From assembly GCF_014384785.1 (NCBI RefSeq), contig NZ_JACRSU010000001.1:434001-498000 (forward strand): DNA of 64,000 nt, written 5' to 3'. A program made the translations under genes and the position numbers. How positions within the stretch are numbered: position 1 is the first letter of the stretch; every line of letters starts with the position of its first letter. This stretch comes from Congzhengia minquanensis. Its GTDB lineage: Bacteria; Bacillota; Clostridia; UBA1381; UBA9506. A model generated the notes under the pieces. That model did no database searches and had not been told where the DNA came from. It saw only the letters and a list, made by a program, of their open reading frames with translations. Below are positions 1 through 8,667 of this stretch, piece after piece.

Positions 1-145
1 CTTTAACCTTTACCTTAAGCAGCGTTGCCAGCAGCTATGAACTGCTAACTTTAAAAGTGAACAAATCAATTTTAGACAACATTATATATTTAGGTCTTTC
101 AAATGTCTTAGATAACGTGTTAGACCACAAAGGAGAAAAAAAAGC

Positions 146-757
146 ATGAACGATCCATATGAGGTGCTGGGCGTGCCAAAAAACGCCACCCAGGACGAAA
201 TTAAAGCGGCTTACAGGAAACTGGCAAAACAATATCATCCTGATAAATATGTGGGCAATCCCCTTTCCGATTTAGCTTCGGAAAAATTTAAAGAGATTAA
301 CGAGGCCTATGAAACGCTCACCAACGGCAACGCTTCCGGCAAAAGCTCCTATTCCGGCGGCTACGGGCAATCTTACGGCAGCGGCAATGGCAGTGCGGGA
401 ACGTTTGCTCAGGTGCGGAACCTCATTAACTTAAACTCGTTAGATGAGGCGGAGCGGATTTTGGACGCTGCCACCGACAGAACGGCAGAATGGTTCTTTT
501 TAAAGGGCAGCTTATATATCCGCCGGGGCTGGCACGATCAGGGTGTAAATTTTCTCAGGCAGGCGGTAAACATGGATCCCTCCAATTCAGAATACCGCAG
601 AACATTAAACTCCATTGAGGCACAGCGCCAACAATATAGAAACGTGGGCGGCGGAATGACCAACGACAGCACTTCCATGTGCAACTGCTGCGGAAATCTT
701 ATTTGCGCCGACTGCTGCTGCGAGTGTATGGGCGGCGATTTAATTCCCTGCTGTTAA
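146..757 (+). CDS. J-domain protein with cysteine-rich C-terminus
   Basis: A 203-residue protein. Residues 4-60 form a J domain with the HPD tripeptide at 31-33, the motif that stimulates DnaK ATPase, so it is probably a specialised DnaK co-chaperone in the cytosol. A Gly/Ser/Tyr-rich linker (about 62-85) follows, then a helical TPR-like segment (about 95-150), then a tail with ten cysteines in the last 25 residues ([15 protein letters not shown]). The tail could bind zinc or another metal. It is not a full DnaJ: the four CxxCxGxG zinc repeats and the substrate-binding domain are missing. The start follows AAAGGAG. First gene of a plus-strand trio; no convincing promoter was recognised in bases 1-145. 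Confidence 0.88.
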   Translation: MNDPYEVLGVPKNATQDEIKAAYRKLAKQYHPDKYVGNPLSDLASEKFKEINEAYETLTNGNASGKSSYSGGYGQSYGSGNGSAGTFAQVRNLINLNSLDEAERILDAATDRTAEWFFLKGSLYIRRGWHDQGVNFLRQAVNMDPSNSEYRRTLNSIEAQRQQYRNVGGGMTNDSTSMCNCCGNLICADCCCECMGGDLIPCC

Positions 758-807
758 ATTTTCATTTTTAGCCCGAAAACTACGCGCGGGCAGAAAGGCG
801 AAAAGAA

Positions 808-1338
808 ATGACACGAAAAATGGCGTTTTCCTCCATTATGACGGCGCTTACGGTTGTTTGCCTTTACGGTTCGGTGGTTCTTCCTACGGGAAAAATTGCG
901 CTTTTGGCAATGACTTCTCTCTGCGTTTTGGTAACGCAGGCCGAATGCGGGACGAAATTTGCACTGATACAGTTTTTGGCTTCGGCGCTGATTGGCTCAC
1001 TTTTGGTGCCCTTTAAATCGCAAATTGTTATTTTTATCCTGTTCATTGGCTACTACCCCATCATCAAAAGCCATATGGAGCGCATTGGCAAACGATGGCT
1101 GGAATGGTTGGTGAAAATTTTGTTTTTTAACGCGGTATTAATTGTGGCATATTTTACACTAAAATATTTTTTACTGGCCTACATCAATTTCGGGACAATT
1201 TTTAATATTGTGTTATCCCATTTAATTTTTGTGGTAATCATTGCAGAAATTGTTTTCGTGTTGTATGACTATATGTTAAGCATGCTTGCCTCTTACTATA
1301 TAAATGTGGTTCAAAAGAGGCTTAGAATAAACAAATAA
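808..1338 (+). CDS. Polytopic membrane protein, function unknown
   Basis: A 176-residue, strongly hydrophobic protein with about five predicted membrane segments (near residues 7-28, 30-45, 50-80, 98-125 and 130-158) and a basic C-terminal tail. The opening segment, with a small-residue first helix followed by PTGKIALLAMTS, resembles the small integral S components of ECF vitamin transporters and the YybS-like families. That resemblance is only by eye, and no substrate can be assigned. It lies 50 bp after the J-domain gene and 21 bp before a lipoprotein gene, so the three are probably one transcript. Confidence 0.75.
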   Translation: MTRKMAFSSIMTALTVVCLYGSVVLPTGKIALLAMTSLCVLVTQAECGTKFALIQFLASALIGSLLVPFKSQIVIFILFIGYYPIIKSHMERIGKRWLEWLVKILFFNAVLIVAYFTLKYFLLAYINFGTIFNIVLSHLIFVVIIAEIVFVLYDYMLSMLASYYINVVQKRLRINK

Positions 1339-1359
1339 CAAAGAAAGGCAGATGGAAAA

Positions 1360-1767
1360 ATGAAACATAAATTAGCTGCCGCCGTTTTAAGCTTTGCAAT
1401 GGCGGTTACTCTGATTTCTGGCTGCGGCGCGAAAGAAAACCAAAATGCGTCCTCCTCCGTTACGCCGCTTCCTGTGGCAACGGCAAATCCCGATATTACG
1501 CACCCTGAAGGAAGATATTATACCTCCAACAACGAACTTAAGGCCGAAGGCGGATTAACTGTTCTTGGAAGCGATTTTTTGAAAATTATGATTGACGGAC
1601 AGGAGATTGAATTTGCGCTTTCTGAAAATGCCAAACGCGAAATTTCAATTTATAACAAGGATGAAAATAATCCTCGAATTATGCGTGGAACAATGCTTTT
1701 AATAACCTACACAGAGCGTGACCTAATTAAAATTGCGGACACCATGGATATTATTAATTCAAACTAA
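1360..1767 (+). CDS. Small putative lipoprotein
   Basis: A 135-residue protein with a typical lipoprotein signal: basic MKHK, a hydrophobic run, and the lipobox LISGC with the acylated cysteine at 22. Ser/Thr/Pro-rich residues 30-48 look like a surface linker. The rest (about 50-135) is a compact beta-rich domain that I do not recognise. It is the last gene of the trio and is followed within a few bases by a strong intrinsic terminator. Likely anchored on the outer face of the membrane; function unknown. Confidence 0.8.
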   Translation: MKHKLAAAVLSFAMAVTLISGCGAKENQNASSSVTPLPVATANPDITHPEGRYYTSNNELKAEGGLTVLGSDFLKIMIDGQEIEFALSENAKREISIYNKDENNPRIMRGTMLLITYTERDLIKIADTMDIINSN

Positions 1768-1768
1768 A

Positions 1769-1801
1769 AAAACGGAACGGCTTAAAGCCGTTCCGTTTTT
1801 T
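1769..1801 (+). terminator. Intrinsic terminator of the J-domain/lipoprotein operon
   Basis: GC-rich stem AACGGAACGGC / GCCGTTCCGTT around a short TTAAA loop, flanked by an A-run and a T-run. It starts about 3 bases after the lipoprotein stop codon. Confidence 0.92.
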
Positions 1802-1812
1802 AGTTCAAATTG

Positions 1813-1973
1813 TTATTTTACCGTTTGTTTCGGCATTGCAACCAGTCCGTTCCAAAACATGGCTTTCACCGTGTCTGCCCCCTCTGTCCGGAATTCTGCG
1901 GCGCACTAATGTCCGTTTTTGTATATGCAGTTAATTGCGCGTTCTCCATGCAAATGCTGACAAGCTCATTACC
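1813..1973 (-). pseudogene. Decayed C-terminus of a secreted protein related to the neighbouring esterase
   Basis: On the minus strand, directly after the esterase stop, translation gives NELVSICMENAQLTAYTKTD. After a one-base frame change near 1885 it gives GADTVKAMFWNGLVAMPK and a stop at 1813-1815. The second piece closely matches residues DADTVKIMLWNELDSLKP inside the intact esterase (about 770-790), and the DNA is also visibly similar (CGTTCCAAA, CAT, ACCGT, TCTGC in the same order). The first piece fits the preceding part of the same small domain (ENGRLSGVETQEL in the esterase). So this is a frameshifted remnant of either a deleted paralogue or a lost C-terminal copy of the domain. Confidence 0.72.
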
Positions 1974-1977
1974 TATT

Positions 1978-4900
1978 TTATTTCAAAACATAGTTTGCAA
2001 GGGGACTTTGGCTTTTTGCGAGTTCCTCTGCAATGGTGCGCGCAATCAGATTTGCGCCGTCTTCATTTACATGCGTCCAGTCCCCGTAGGTGGCCGCTTT
2101 ATTCTTCATATCATCTGATATAGGATATTCTTTAAACCGCTCCATTGCCTCGGGGGATAAAAAATATTGTTTGTAGCTTTCTGCGCCCTTTTCTTCTGTT
2201 TCCTTGCCCAAAGCTTCGTCATAATAATAAATTTTGCGCAGCACGGCATTGATATCCAGGCACACAGCATTGTTTTGCGCCGCAACATCTTTAATATAAC
2301 CGGACCATTTTGTGAGGTTATCCTGCGCTGCCAGCTTGCCCGTTTTTGGGTTATTGGGAGTAATCGTGGTAAAAATTACATTTGCTCCAGCCTCTTTTGC
2401 CTCGGTGCACAGCAGGTTCAAATATTTATGATAGGCTTCTTCTTTTGTTAACTCTGTATCATATGTTGGTGTGCGGTAAAAGTCATTTAACCCAAATGCA
2501 ATAAATACGTAGTCGCCTTTTTGAATCCCTTTCTTGACGTTTGCCCACTTGTCGTGGTAAAATGTTTCTGCAGTTCTTCCCCCTTGAGCATGGTTTATTA
2601 CAGTTCCTGCTTTATTTAAATAATTACCAATATAATATCCCCAACCCTGCTGCGGATATGACCCTGTTCCATAGTTGACACAGAGAGAATCGCCTAGCAG
2701 GTGCACTGTTGTGGGCAACGGAACTGTATTATCCACAATCACGGGTTTACTAATCGGTTTTAAGCTGTCCAATTCGTTCCAAAGCATTATCTTAACCGTA
2801 TCTGCGTCGGAAATATCCAGCGTTTTCATTTCAGCTTCTGCTTTTACACTTGCTGTAAGATTTAATTCCTGCGTTTCAACGCCTGACAGTCTGCCGTTTT
2901 CATATGCGGCAAACACTACGCTTGCCTTTGTGTCGTATGAGGAATATGCCCTTGCGGTTTGGGTTAGCCTGTCAAAATAGAGCGCTCCCCAGTCGCCAGA
3001 AGGCTCGTTGGCCTCAACGGTAACTGGCTTGCCCACGGTGTTTTGCACATCAATGGGTGTCAGCTCAAACACAAGCTTTTTGCCAACTGCACTTTCCGGA
3101 ATTTTAAAGCTTTCGTCAGCAGAAAAGCTGCCCACAGAAGTATAAATTCCGTTTTCATATTCACAAAGCGCCTTTACAAGCACGCTGTCTTTTTCTGCCG
3201 GGCCGGAGTAGTCATACGATACCGTAACGCTGTTTCCCGGAACCGCTTCCCCGTAAACTGCAACATTTGATAGGACGGGCATTGTTTTATCAACACGCTC
3301 CAGCTTCATGTCGTCTATAAAAAAGCTTGTTTCTGTGCCGTTTCCGTCCACATCAAAAGAGAGGAACGGAAGACGCGGCACTACATTTTCAGCAGGTGCG
3401 CTGAGCCCTTCTTTTAAGGGGAAGGTGTTGTCGTAGTAGCATTCGTAATACTGCCACTCATCAGATATTTTCCACTCCTGGTTATTTTTAATCTCGTCTG
3501 TATAGTCTGCGTCATCATACACCGCACCGCTTCCAACAATATACTGATAATCCGGCACATCATAGCTTTCGCTGTCGCCGCCGGGCGCCGGCACCTCTCT
3601 GCTGAGCACAAGCGTCAGCGGTTTTTCTGCACCAAGGCCGTTTCCTTTTGCCCAGAACGAAAGCCTGTAAGATGCATCTGTTTCCAGTCCCAAGCCCTGA
3701 AAAGCCGTTCCGCCGTTGCTTGTTACAGTAACCTTCATGCTGTGTGCCCCGTCACTTTCCGGGCGGACGTCGCTGCTGTGTTCAATTGCTGCATTTTGTC
3801 CATTCCAGCCAAGCACCTGATAACTCGTCTGATCCACGCTGGCTGTGTTGTTTCTTCTCACACTGCCTTCTCCCAGCTCGAAATCGCCGTTTGAAAGCGC
3901 CCCCATATCCATAATTTTGAATGAGTCCGCTGCGAAATCTGAATCTGAACGGTTGTGCTGGTCGTCTCCCGCAAAAATCCTGATGCCGACATTCAGCGGC
4001 TGGTCTACAAATGTTTTATATTCATGCAGGTAGTAAAATTCAACCTTTTTCCATTCTCCCACTGTGAGAATATCTTTCATTGTATAGCCCGGATAGTTTG
4101 TGTTGTAACCGTTTGTATCCGGAATCCTGTTATTTCCAAAAATCAGGAACCATACGCCGCCGGTGGTTGTCTCCTTGGCTGTTCTGATTATTTTAGCATA
4201 AAATGACACTTTATATAAATGGTTGGTTTGAAGACGCATTGACTGCGAAACATTACCAAACACGCTGCTGTCTTTCGGCGTAATTTTTACAAACCCCTCA
4301 GAACCGTCTGGTGCGGGGTCGGCAGCATCCTTAACAATCTCTGCAGGCCCGTCGAACGACCACCCGCTGGTGTTATTGTTAAATTCGCTGTTGGTAATGA
4401 TGTTTCCATCATCTTTCTCTCCTGCTCCCGGAGAAATGACATTATAAGAAATGTCGTCAATATAATAGCGGAGCGTGCTGTCGCTGGGGTTTACTAAATC
4501 TTTTGTCCCGCCGTTTTGCCCCATTCTAATTGATATATGGGAGATATTTTGAATTTCAGATGTTTTTCCTGTGGGGTTTCCGCTTTCCACGCCGTTATAG
4601 CCTACCGTCGGGAAGCAGGTCATCTGTCCGTCCCAAATCTCCTGGGTTGAAACATAAACCCATTCTCCGGCTTTCAGTCCTGCGGGGTTCACAGAAATTT
4701 GCTTCCATGCCGCAACATCCTTTGTTTCCGGCAGACTTTCATCGTCAGACGTTCTGTGAACGGTAACCATGCCGTAAAGAATAAAGCTCATTGCATCTGT
4801 TTTTATTTCCGTGTCGAGTTTCACCCAAGCAGAAAAATTTAATAAGTTTCCCACTTTCGGCATCACAGACGTATTTGCACTTAAATCGCTGTTGCTTTCT

Positions 4901-5124
4901 GCGCTAATTTCCACATAGCCTGCGCCGGCGCTACCGTTCACGCCGCCATTTACCTGTGTTAACGTGGTTGCATTGCCGCCATAAATGCTTCCGTCACTCA
5001 GACTTTTTTCAAAGTCTTCAAACACATATGGGTATGTATCAAACGGTTTGTCCGCCTGAACCGGCATCATGCAAAGACCAAGCAACATTGATAGTGCCAA
5101 TGTTACCGATAATAATTTTTTCAT
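1978..5124 (-). CDS. Secreted multidomain SGNH esterase (rhamnogalacturonan acetylesterase-like)
   Basis: A 1048-residue exported protein with signal peptide 1-24 ending PVQA. Three beta-sandwich, carbohydrate-binding-like modules follow (about 30-235, 240-410, 412-612). Two open with NxEF/NGDFE-type strands and contain the YKVSFYAK / YRLSFWAK signature of CBM_4_9-type domains. Next come an Ig-like segment (615-712) and a small beta domain (720-800). The C-terminal SGNH hydrolase (805-1048) shows GDSL with Ser813, GGRT at 848-851, GLND with Asn880, and DWTH with Asp1015/His1018. This is the set seen in rhamnogalacturonan acetylesterases of family CE12. It probably deacetylates pectin or a similar glycan outside the cell. 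Start follows AAGGAGGAG. It is monocistronic, with its own promoter. Confidence 0.88.
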   Translation of the reverse strand: MKKLLSVTLALSMLLGLCMMPVQADKPFDTYPYVFEDFEKSLSDGSIYGGNATTLTQVNGGVNGSAGAGYVEISAESNSDLSANTSVMPKVGNLLNFSAWVKLDTEIKTDAMSFILYGMVTVHRTSDDESLPETKDVAAWKQISVNPAGLKAGEWVYVSTQEIWDGQMTCFPTVGYNGVESGNPTGKTSEIQNISHISIRMGQNGGTKDLVNPSDSTLRYYIDDISYNVISPGAGEKDDGNIITNSEFNNNTSGWSFDGPAEIVKDAADPAPDGSEGFVKITPKDSSVFGNVSQSMRLQTNHLYKVSFYAKIIRTAKETTTGGVWFLIFGNNRIPDTNGYNTNYPGYTMKDILTVGEWKKVEFYYLHEYKTFVDQPLNVGIRIFAGDDQHNRSDSDFAADSFKIMDMGALSNGDFELGEGSVRRNNTASVDQTSYQVLGWNGQNAAIEHSSDVRPESDGAHSMKVTVTSNGGTAFQGLGLETDASYRLSFWAKGNGLGAEKPLTLVLSREVPAPGGDSESYDVPDYQYIVGSGAVYDDADYTDEIKNNQEWKISDEWQYYECYYDNTFPLKEGLSAPAENVVPRLPFLSFDVDGNGTETSFFIDDMKLERVDKTMPVLSNVAVYGEAVPGNSVTVSYDYSGPAEKDSVLVKALCEYENGIYTSVGSFSADESFKIPESAVGKKLVFELTPIDVQNTVGKPVTVEANEPSGDWGALYFDRLTQTARAYSSYDTKASVVFAAYENGRLSGVETQELNLTASVKAEAEMKTLDISDADTVKIMLWNELDSLKPISKPVIVDNTVPLPTTVHLLGDSLCVNYGTGSYPQQGWGYYIGNYLNKAGTVINHAQGGRTAETFYHDKWANVKKGIQKGDYVFIAFGLNDFYRTPTYDTELTKEEAYHKYLNLLCTEAKEAGANVIFTTITPNNPKTGKLAAQDNLTKWSGYIKDVAAQNNAVCLDINAVLRKIYYYDEALGKETEEKGAESYKQYFLSPEAMERFKEYPISDDMKNKAATYGDWTHVNEDGANLIARTIAEELAKSQSPLANYVLK

Positions 5125-5168
5125 AAATTCTCCTCCTTATTTAATAGAATATATCCCTATTTAGTTTC

Positions 5169-5197
5169 ATTATAATCAACTTTTACCAAAATTACAA
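5169..5197 (-). promoter_or_regulatory. Sigma-A promoter of the secreted esterase
   Basis: Minus strand: -35 TTGTAA (5192-5197), 17-bp spacer, -10 TATAAT (5169-5174), about 45 bp upstream of the start codon. Confidence 0.8.
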
Positions 5198-5215
5198 GTG
5201 TTTATTCAAACATAT

Positions 5216-5908
5216 TTATAAAAACTGCGCAAAAACTGAAGCTGAAATCACGGTGAGCAACCCGCAGATTACAATGGAAAGACTGCTCATCGCACCTTCC
5301 ACTTCGCCTATTTCAATCGCTTTAGCCGTTCCTGCCGCGTGGGACGACGCGCCGATGGCAATCCCTATTGCCACCGGCTCTGTAATACGAAACAATTTGC
5401 ATACCGTTTCTGCTATCATGTTCCCGAACACGCCTGTCACCGTGATAACCGCGGCTGTTAGCGCCACAATTCCGCCCAGTTCTTCCGACTGACCCATACC
5501 GATTGCCGTGGTAATAGATTTCGGAAGCAACGTAACATAAAGCTCGTGGCCAAACCGGAACAGGCAGGCAAAGGCAAAAATCGTCACCATGCTGGTGATA
5601 ACGCCGGTAACAATTCCCACAATCACAGCCTTTGCATTGTGCTTTAGCACAGAAAGCTGTTCGTAAAGGGGAATAGCAAGACAGACCGTTGCAGGGGTGA
5701 GCAGATAATTTAAATATTTCGCACCGTTATCATAGTTTGCATAGTCAATATCAAACACCAGCAGCACCACGATGATTACTGCAATGGAAACAAAAATGGG
5801 ATTAAAAATAGCAAGCTTAAATTTCCGCTTTAAAACCAGTCCCAATTCATAGGCCAAAATGCTTACCACCACGCCGAAAAACGCGGAATTACATAACGAT
5901 TCCTTCAT
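5216..5908 (-). CDS. lrgB: LrgB family membrane protein
   Basis: A 230-residue membrane protein of the LrgB/CidB family with many hydrophobic helices and the signature C-terminal stretch AIGIAIGASSHAAGTAKAIE. Family members work with LrgA in murein hydrolase control and, in several Gram-positives, pyruvate uptake; that role is inferred here. The ATG at 5906-5908 was chosen because it has AGGAGG 8 bases upstream and gives the normal family length. The frame is open further upstream, but without a better site. The start lies inside the end of lrgA (20-base overlap), so translation is probably coupled. Confidence 0.9.
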   Translation of the reverse strand: MKESLCNSAFFGVVVSILAYELGLVLKRKFKLAIFNPIFVSIAVIIVVLLVFDIDYANYDNGAKYLNYLLTPATVCLAIPLYEQLSVLKHNAKAVIVGIVTGVITSMVTIFAFACLFRFGHELYVTLLPKSITTAIGMGQSEELGGIVALTAAVITVTGVFGNMIAETVCKLFRITEPVAIGIAIGASSHAAGTAKAIEIGEVEGAMSSLSIVICGLLTVISASVFAQFL

Positions 5909-6272
5909 TTTTGGTTTCCTCCTTTTGTTTAGAAAAACGGATAACCGCCTGGGTTGCGCGGCCAGAAGCCGCCATAACTGCCACCGTTGAAACAAGCACC
6001 GTTACTGTAACAGGCACAATCACAGGCCGGAGCACGCCCCATGTATCAATCAGGCCTACGGCGGCGGGCACAAATAAAAGGGGCATAATGTCTAATAAAA
6101 ACTTTCCCGTTTCTTTCACTGCATGAAGCGGAATCAATTTTGTCATAAGGCCAGTCAGCATCAGCACCAGCCCATAAATACTGGCGGGAACCGGCAGAGG
6201 AATCACTGCGTTTAAAAGCTCTCCTAAAAGTGTTACACTTAAAATAATTCCAAACTGTTTGATGTATTTCAT
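5889..6272 (-). CDS. lrgA: LrgA family membrane protein (holin-like)
   Basis: A 127-residue protein with four hydrophobic helices and the LrgA/CidA pattern GELLNAVIPLPVPASIYGL near the N-terminus. LrgA proteins are small holin-like partners of LrgB. The ATG at 6270-6272 has AGGAG (6283-6287) 10 bases upstream, and the open frame beyond it is not conserved-looking. The U-tract of an upstream terminator ends only 20 bases before this start codon, so no separate promoter fits between. Expression must depend on read-through from proC or on a start inside the hairpin region. Confidence 0.9.
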   Translation of the reverse strand: MKYIKQFGIILSVTLLGELLNAVIPLPVPASIYGLVLMLTGLMTKLIPLHAVKETGKFLLDIMPLLFVPAAVGLIDTWGVLRPVIVPVTVTVLVSTVAVMAASGRATQAVIRFSKQKEETKNEGIVM

Positions 6273-6292
6273 GAATTCATTTCTCCTGATGT

Positions 6293-6325
6293 AAAAATAG
6301 CCCCGCTTAGTGTTCAAGCGGGGCT
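6293..6325 (-). terminator. Terminator or attenuator between proC and lrgA
   Basis: Minus strand: 10-bp stem AGCCCCGCTT / AAGCGGGGCT with a 7-base loop, followed by TTTTT (6293-6297). It sits just behind the proC stop and directly before the lrgA ribosome site (6283-6287). Confidence 0.85.
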
Positions 6326-6338
6326 AACGTTTTATTAT

Positions 6339-7139
6339 TTAACCAATATTGTTTGCCTTATCGTTGCAGGCTTTAATTGCTTCCATCACTGCCGAACGGA
6401 ATCCCCGTTTTTCAAGCTCTGCCACTGCCTCAATGGTGGTACCCTTTGGCGAGCAGACCATGTCCTTCAACTCGCCCGGGTGCTTTCCGCTTTCCAGTAC
6501 CATTTTCGCCGAGCCTAAAACCGACTGTGCCGCCAGCCGGTAGGCTGCGTCACGGGCCAGTCCATCCCGCACGCCTGCGTCTGCCATGGCCTCGATAAAC
6601 ATATACACATAGGCCGGGCTGCTTCCGCTTACGCCTGTTACGGTGTTAATCATGGTCTCCGGCATCACCTCGGTCGTTCCAACAGAATTAAAAATGTCTA
6701 CCACAGCGGAAAATTCCGCTTGATCAACATTGTTGTCACACTGGGCCACCACCGTCATTCCCTCCAGAACCAACGCGGGAGTGTTGGGCATTACACGAAC
6801 AACTTTTGTCCTGCTTCCCAGCGTCTGTTTGATTGTGTCAATTGTTACGCCTGCCGCAATGGACACAAACACCTTGCCCTCAACCTCTTTTTTATCCATA
6901 CCTGCAATCTCTTCCAGCACCTTCGGCAAAATAAACGGCTTTACCGCCAAAATGATGTAATCGCCGAAAAAAGCGTCCCGATTGTTGGTGCTGGTTTTTA
7001 TTTCCCTGTCATATTTCGCCAGCACAGCTTCGTTTTTGTCGCACACGCAAATTTCGTCCTTTGAGCACAGGCCGGAGGCAATCACCCCGCCTGTAATGGC
7101 GCCGGCCATGTTTCCGCCGCCGATAAACCCAATTTTCAT
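6339..7139 (-). CDS. proC: Pyrroline-5-carboxylate reductase
   Basis: A 266-residue cytosolic enzyme catalysing the last step of proline synthesis: NAD(P)H reduction of pyrroline-5-carboxylate. The N-terminal Rossmann motif GFIGGGNMAGAI lies at 3-14, and the all-alpha dimerisation domain carries the family signature GVSGSSPAYVYMFIEAMADA. Length is normal (about 265-280). It follows purB after 22 bases and is probably co-transcribed. A terminator sits immediately downstream. Confidence 0.96.
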   Translation of the reverse strand: MKIGFIGGGNMAGAITGGVIASGLCSKDEICVCDKNEAVLAKYDREIKTSTNNRDAFFGDYIILAVKPFILPKVLEEIAGMDKKEVEGKVFVSIAAGVTIDTIKQTLGSRTKVVRVMPNTPALVLEGMTVVAQCDNNVDQAEFSAVVDIFNSVGTTEVMPETMINTVTGVSGSSPAYVYMFIEAMADAGVRDGLARDAAYRLAAQSVLGSAKMVLESGKHPGELKDMVCSPKGTTIEAVAELEKRGFRSAVMEAIKACNDKANNIG

Positions 7140-7161
7140 ATTTTTTTCGTCCTTTCTAAAA

Positions 7162-8595
7162 TCACACGCTGAGTTCGGCTTTTGCGCCTAACACATCTTG
7201 AAAACGCTCTAAAACAGGCGAAACATAATCTCGGATAAATTCCTCCGTCTGTGAAGGCGCTCGTCCGATATAAAGCTCCGGCTTTAAAATGCTGTGGATT
7301 TCGTCCCTGTCCATATGGAAACTGCTGTCAGCACAAATTCTGTCCAGCAAATCGTTGGGCTTGCCCTCCTCTTTCACCACGCGGGCCGCCGCCATGGAAT
7401 GCACGCGGATTTTTTCATGCAATTCCTGCCGGTCGCCACCCTTTTTCACCGCCTGCATCATAATATTTTCTGTGGCCATGAACGGAAGCTCCTCCATAAT
7501 ACGCTTATGAATGACGTTTTCATAAACCACCATACCGTCGGTAACGTTTAAATAAATAGACAAAATTGCGTCCACCGCCAAAAATGCCTCCGGAACGCTG
7601 ATGCGCTTATTGGCAGAATCGTCCAGCGTGCGCTCGAACCACTGGGTAGATGCGGTTATAGCCGGGTTTAAGCTGTTTACAATTACATATCGCGCCAGGG
7701 AAGAAATACGCTCGGAGCGCATGGGGTTCCGTTTATATGCCATGGCAGAGGAACCAATCTGGCTCTTTTCAAATGGCTCTTCCATCTCCTTTAAGTGCTG
7801 CAAAAGCCTTAAATCGTTACTGAATTTATATGCGCTCTGGGCTATGCCGGACAAAATGGAAAGCACCTGACTGTCCAGCTTTCTGGAATAGGTCTGTCCT
7901 GAAACGGGGAACACGGCGGAAAAACCCATTTTTTCCGCAATCCTTTTGTCGGCCTGTCTTACCTTTTCCTCATCGCCGTCAAACAGTTCCAAAAAGCTGG
8001 CTTGGGTTCCTGTCGTACCTTTTGAACCCAACAGCTTCGCCTTGCTAATTTGATGCTCCAAATCCTCCAAATCCATCATCAAATCCTGAATCCACAGGGT
8101 TGCGCGTTTTCCCACGGTAGTGAGCTGTGCCGGCTGGAAGTGGGTAAAGCCTAGGGTAGGTATGTCCTTATATTGTAACGCAAAGTCTGCCAGCACATGA
8201 ATCACGTTCACTAATTTTGTGCGGATTAGCTTCAATGCCTCGGTCATGACAATAATGTCTGTGTTGTCCCCCACATAGCACGACGTGGCGCCTAAATGGA
8301 TAATTCCCCTTGCTTTGGGACACTGCTGACCGTAGGCATAAACATGCGACATTACGTCGTGGCGCACTTCCTTTTCCCGTGCCCGTGCAACGTCGTAATT
8401 AATATCGTCTTTATGCTCAATCAATTCTGCAATTTGCTCGTCAGAAATTGGAAGTCCCAGCTCCTGCTCCGTTTGCGCTAAAGCTATCCACAGCTTTCTC
8501 CAGGTTTTAAATTTGGTGTCGTCCGAAAAAAGCTCCTGCATTTCGCGGCTGGCATACCGCACACACAGGGGGCTTTGATATGTATCTGTTGTCAT
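7162..8595 (-). CDS. purB: Adenylosuccinate lyase
   Basis: A 477-residue member of the fumarase/aspartase superfamily. It cleaves SAICAR and adenylosuccinate in purine synthesis. The superfamily signature GSSAMAYKRNPMRSE is present, as are TSCYVGDN in the substrate loop and GTTGTQASF. The length matches the longer PurB subclass. The start has AGGAG 9 bases upstream (ACAGGAGATAAAAC). It stands apart from other pur genes, between the Asp23-family gene and proC. Confidence 0.96.
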   Translation of the reverse strand: MTTDTYQSPLCVRYASREMQELFSDDTKFKTWRKLWIALAQTEQELGLPISDEQIAELIEHKDDINYDVARAREKEVRHDVMSHVYAYGQQCPKARGIIHLGATSCYVGDNTDIIVMTEALKLIRTKLVNVIHVLADFALQYKDIPTLGFTHFQPAQLTTVGKRATLWIQDLMMDLEDLEHQISKAKLLGSKGTTGTQASFLELFDGDEEKVRQADKRIAEKMGFSAVFPVSGQTYSRKLDSQVLSILSGIAQSAYKFSNDLRLLQHLKEMEEPFEKSQIGSSAMAYKRNPMRSERISSLARYVIVNSLNPAITASTQWFERTLDDSANKRISVPEAFLAVDAILSIYLNVTDGMVVYENVIHKRIMEELPFMATENIMMQAVKKGGDRQELHEKIRVHSMAAARVVKEEGKPNDLLDRICADSSFHMDRDEIHSILKPELYIGRAPSQTEEFIRDYVSPVLERFQDVLGAKAELSV

Positions 8596-8631
8596 GTTTT
8601 ATCTCCTGTATAATTTTAGATTAATATTCAA

Positions 8632-8659
8632 TTTGGGAACCGGAGAACCGGTTCCCAAA
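8632..8659 (-). terminator. Strong hairpin after the Asp23-family gene
   Basis: Perfect 12-bp stem TTTGGGAACCGG / CCGGTTCCCAAA with an AGAA loop on the plus strand (TTCT on the minus strand). It lies 8 bases after the Asp23-family stop. The T-run on the minus side is weak (AAATTG), so termination may be partial, leaving read-through into purB. Confidence 0.65.
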
Positions 8660-8667
8660 ATTGTATT

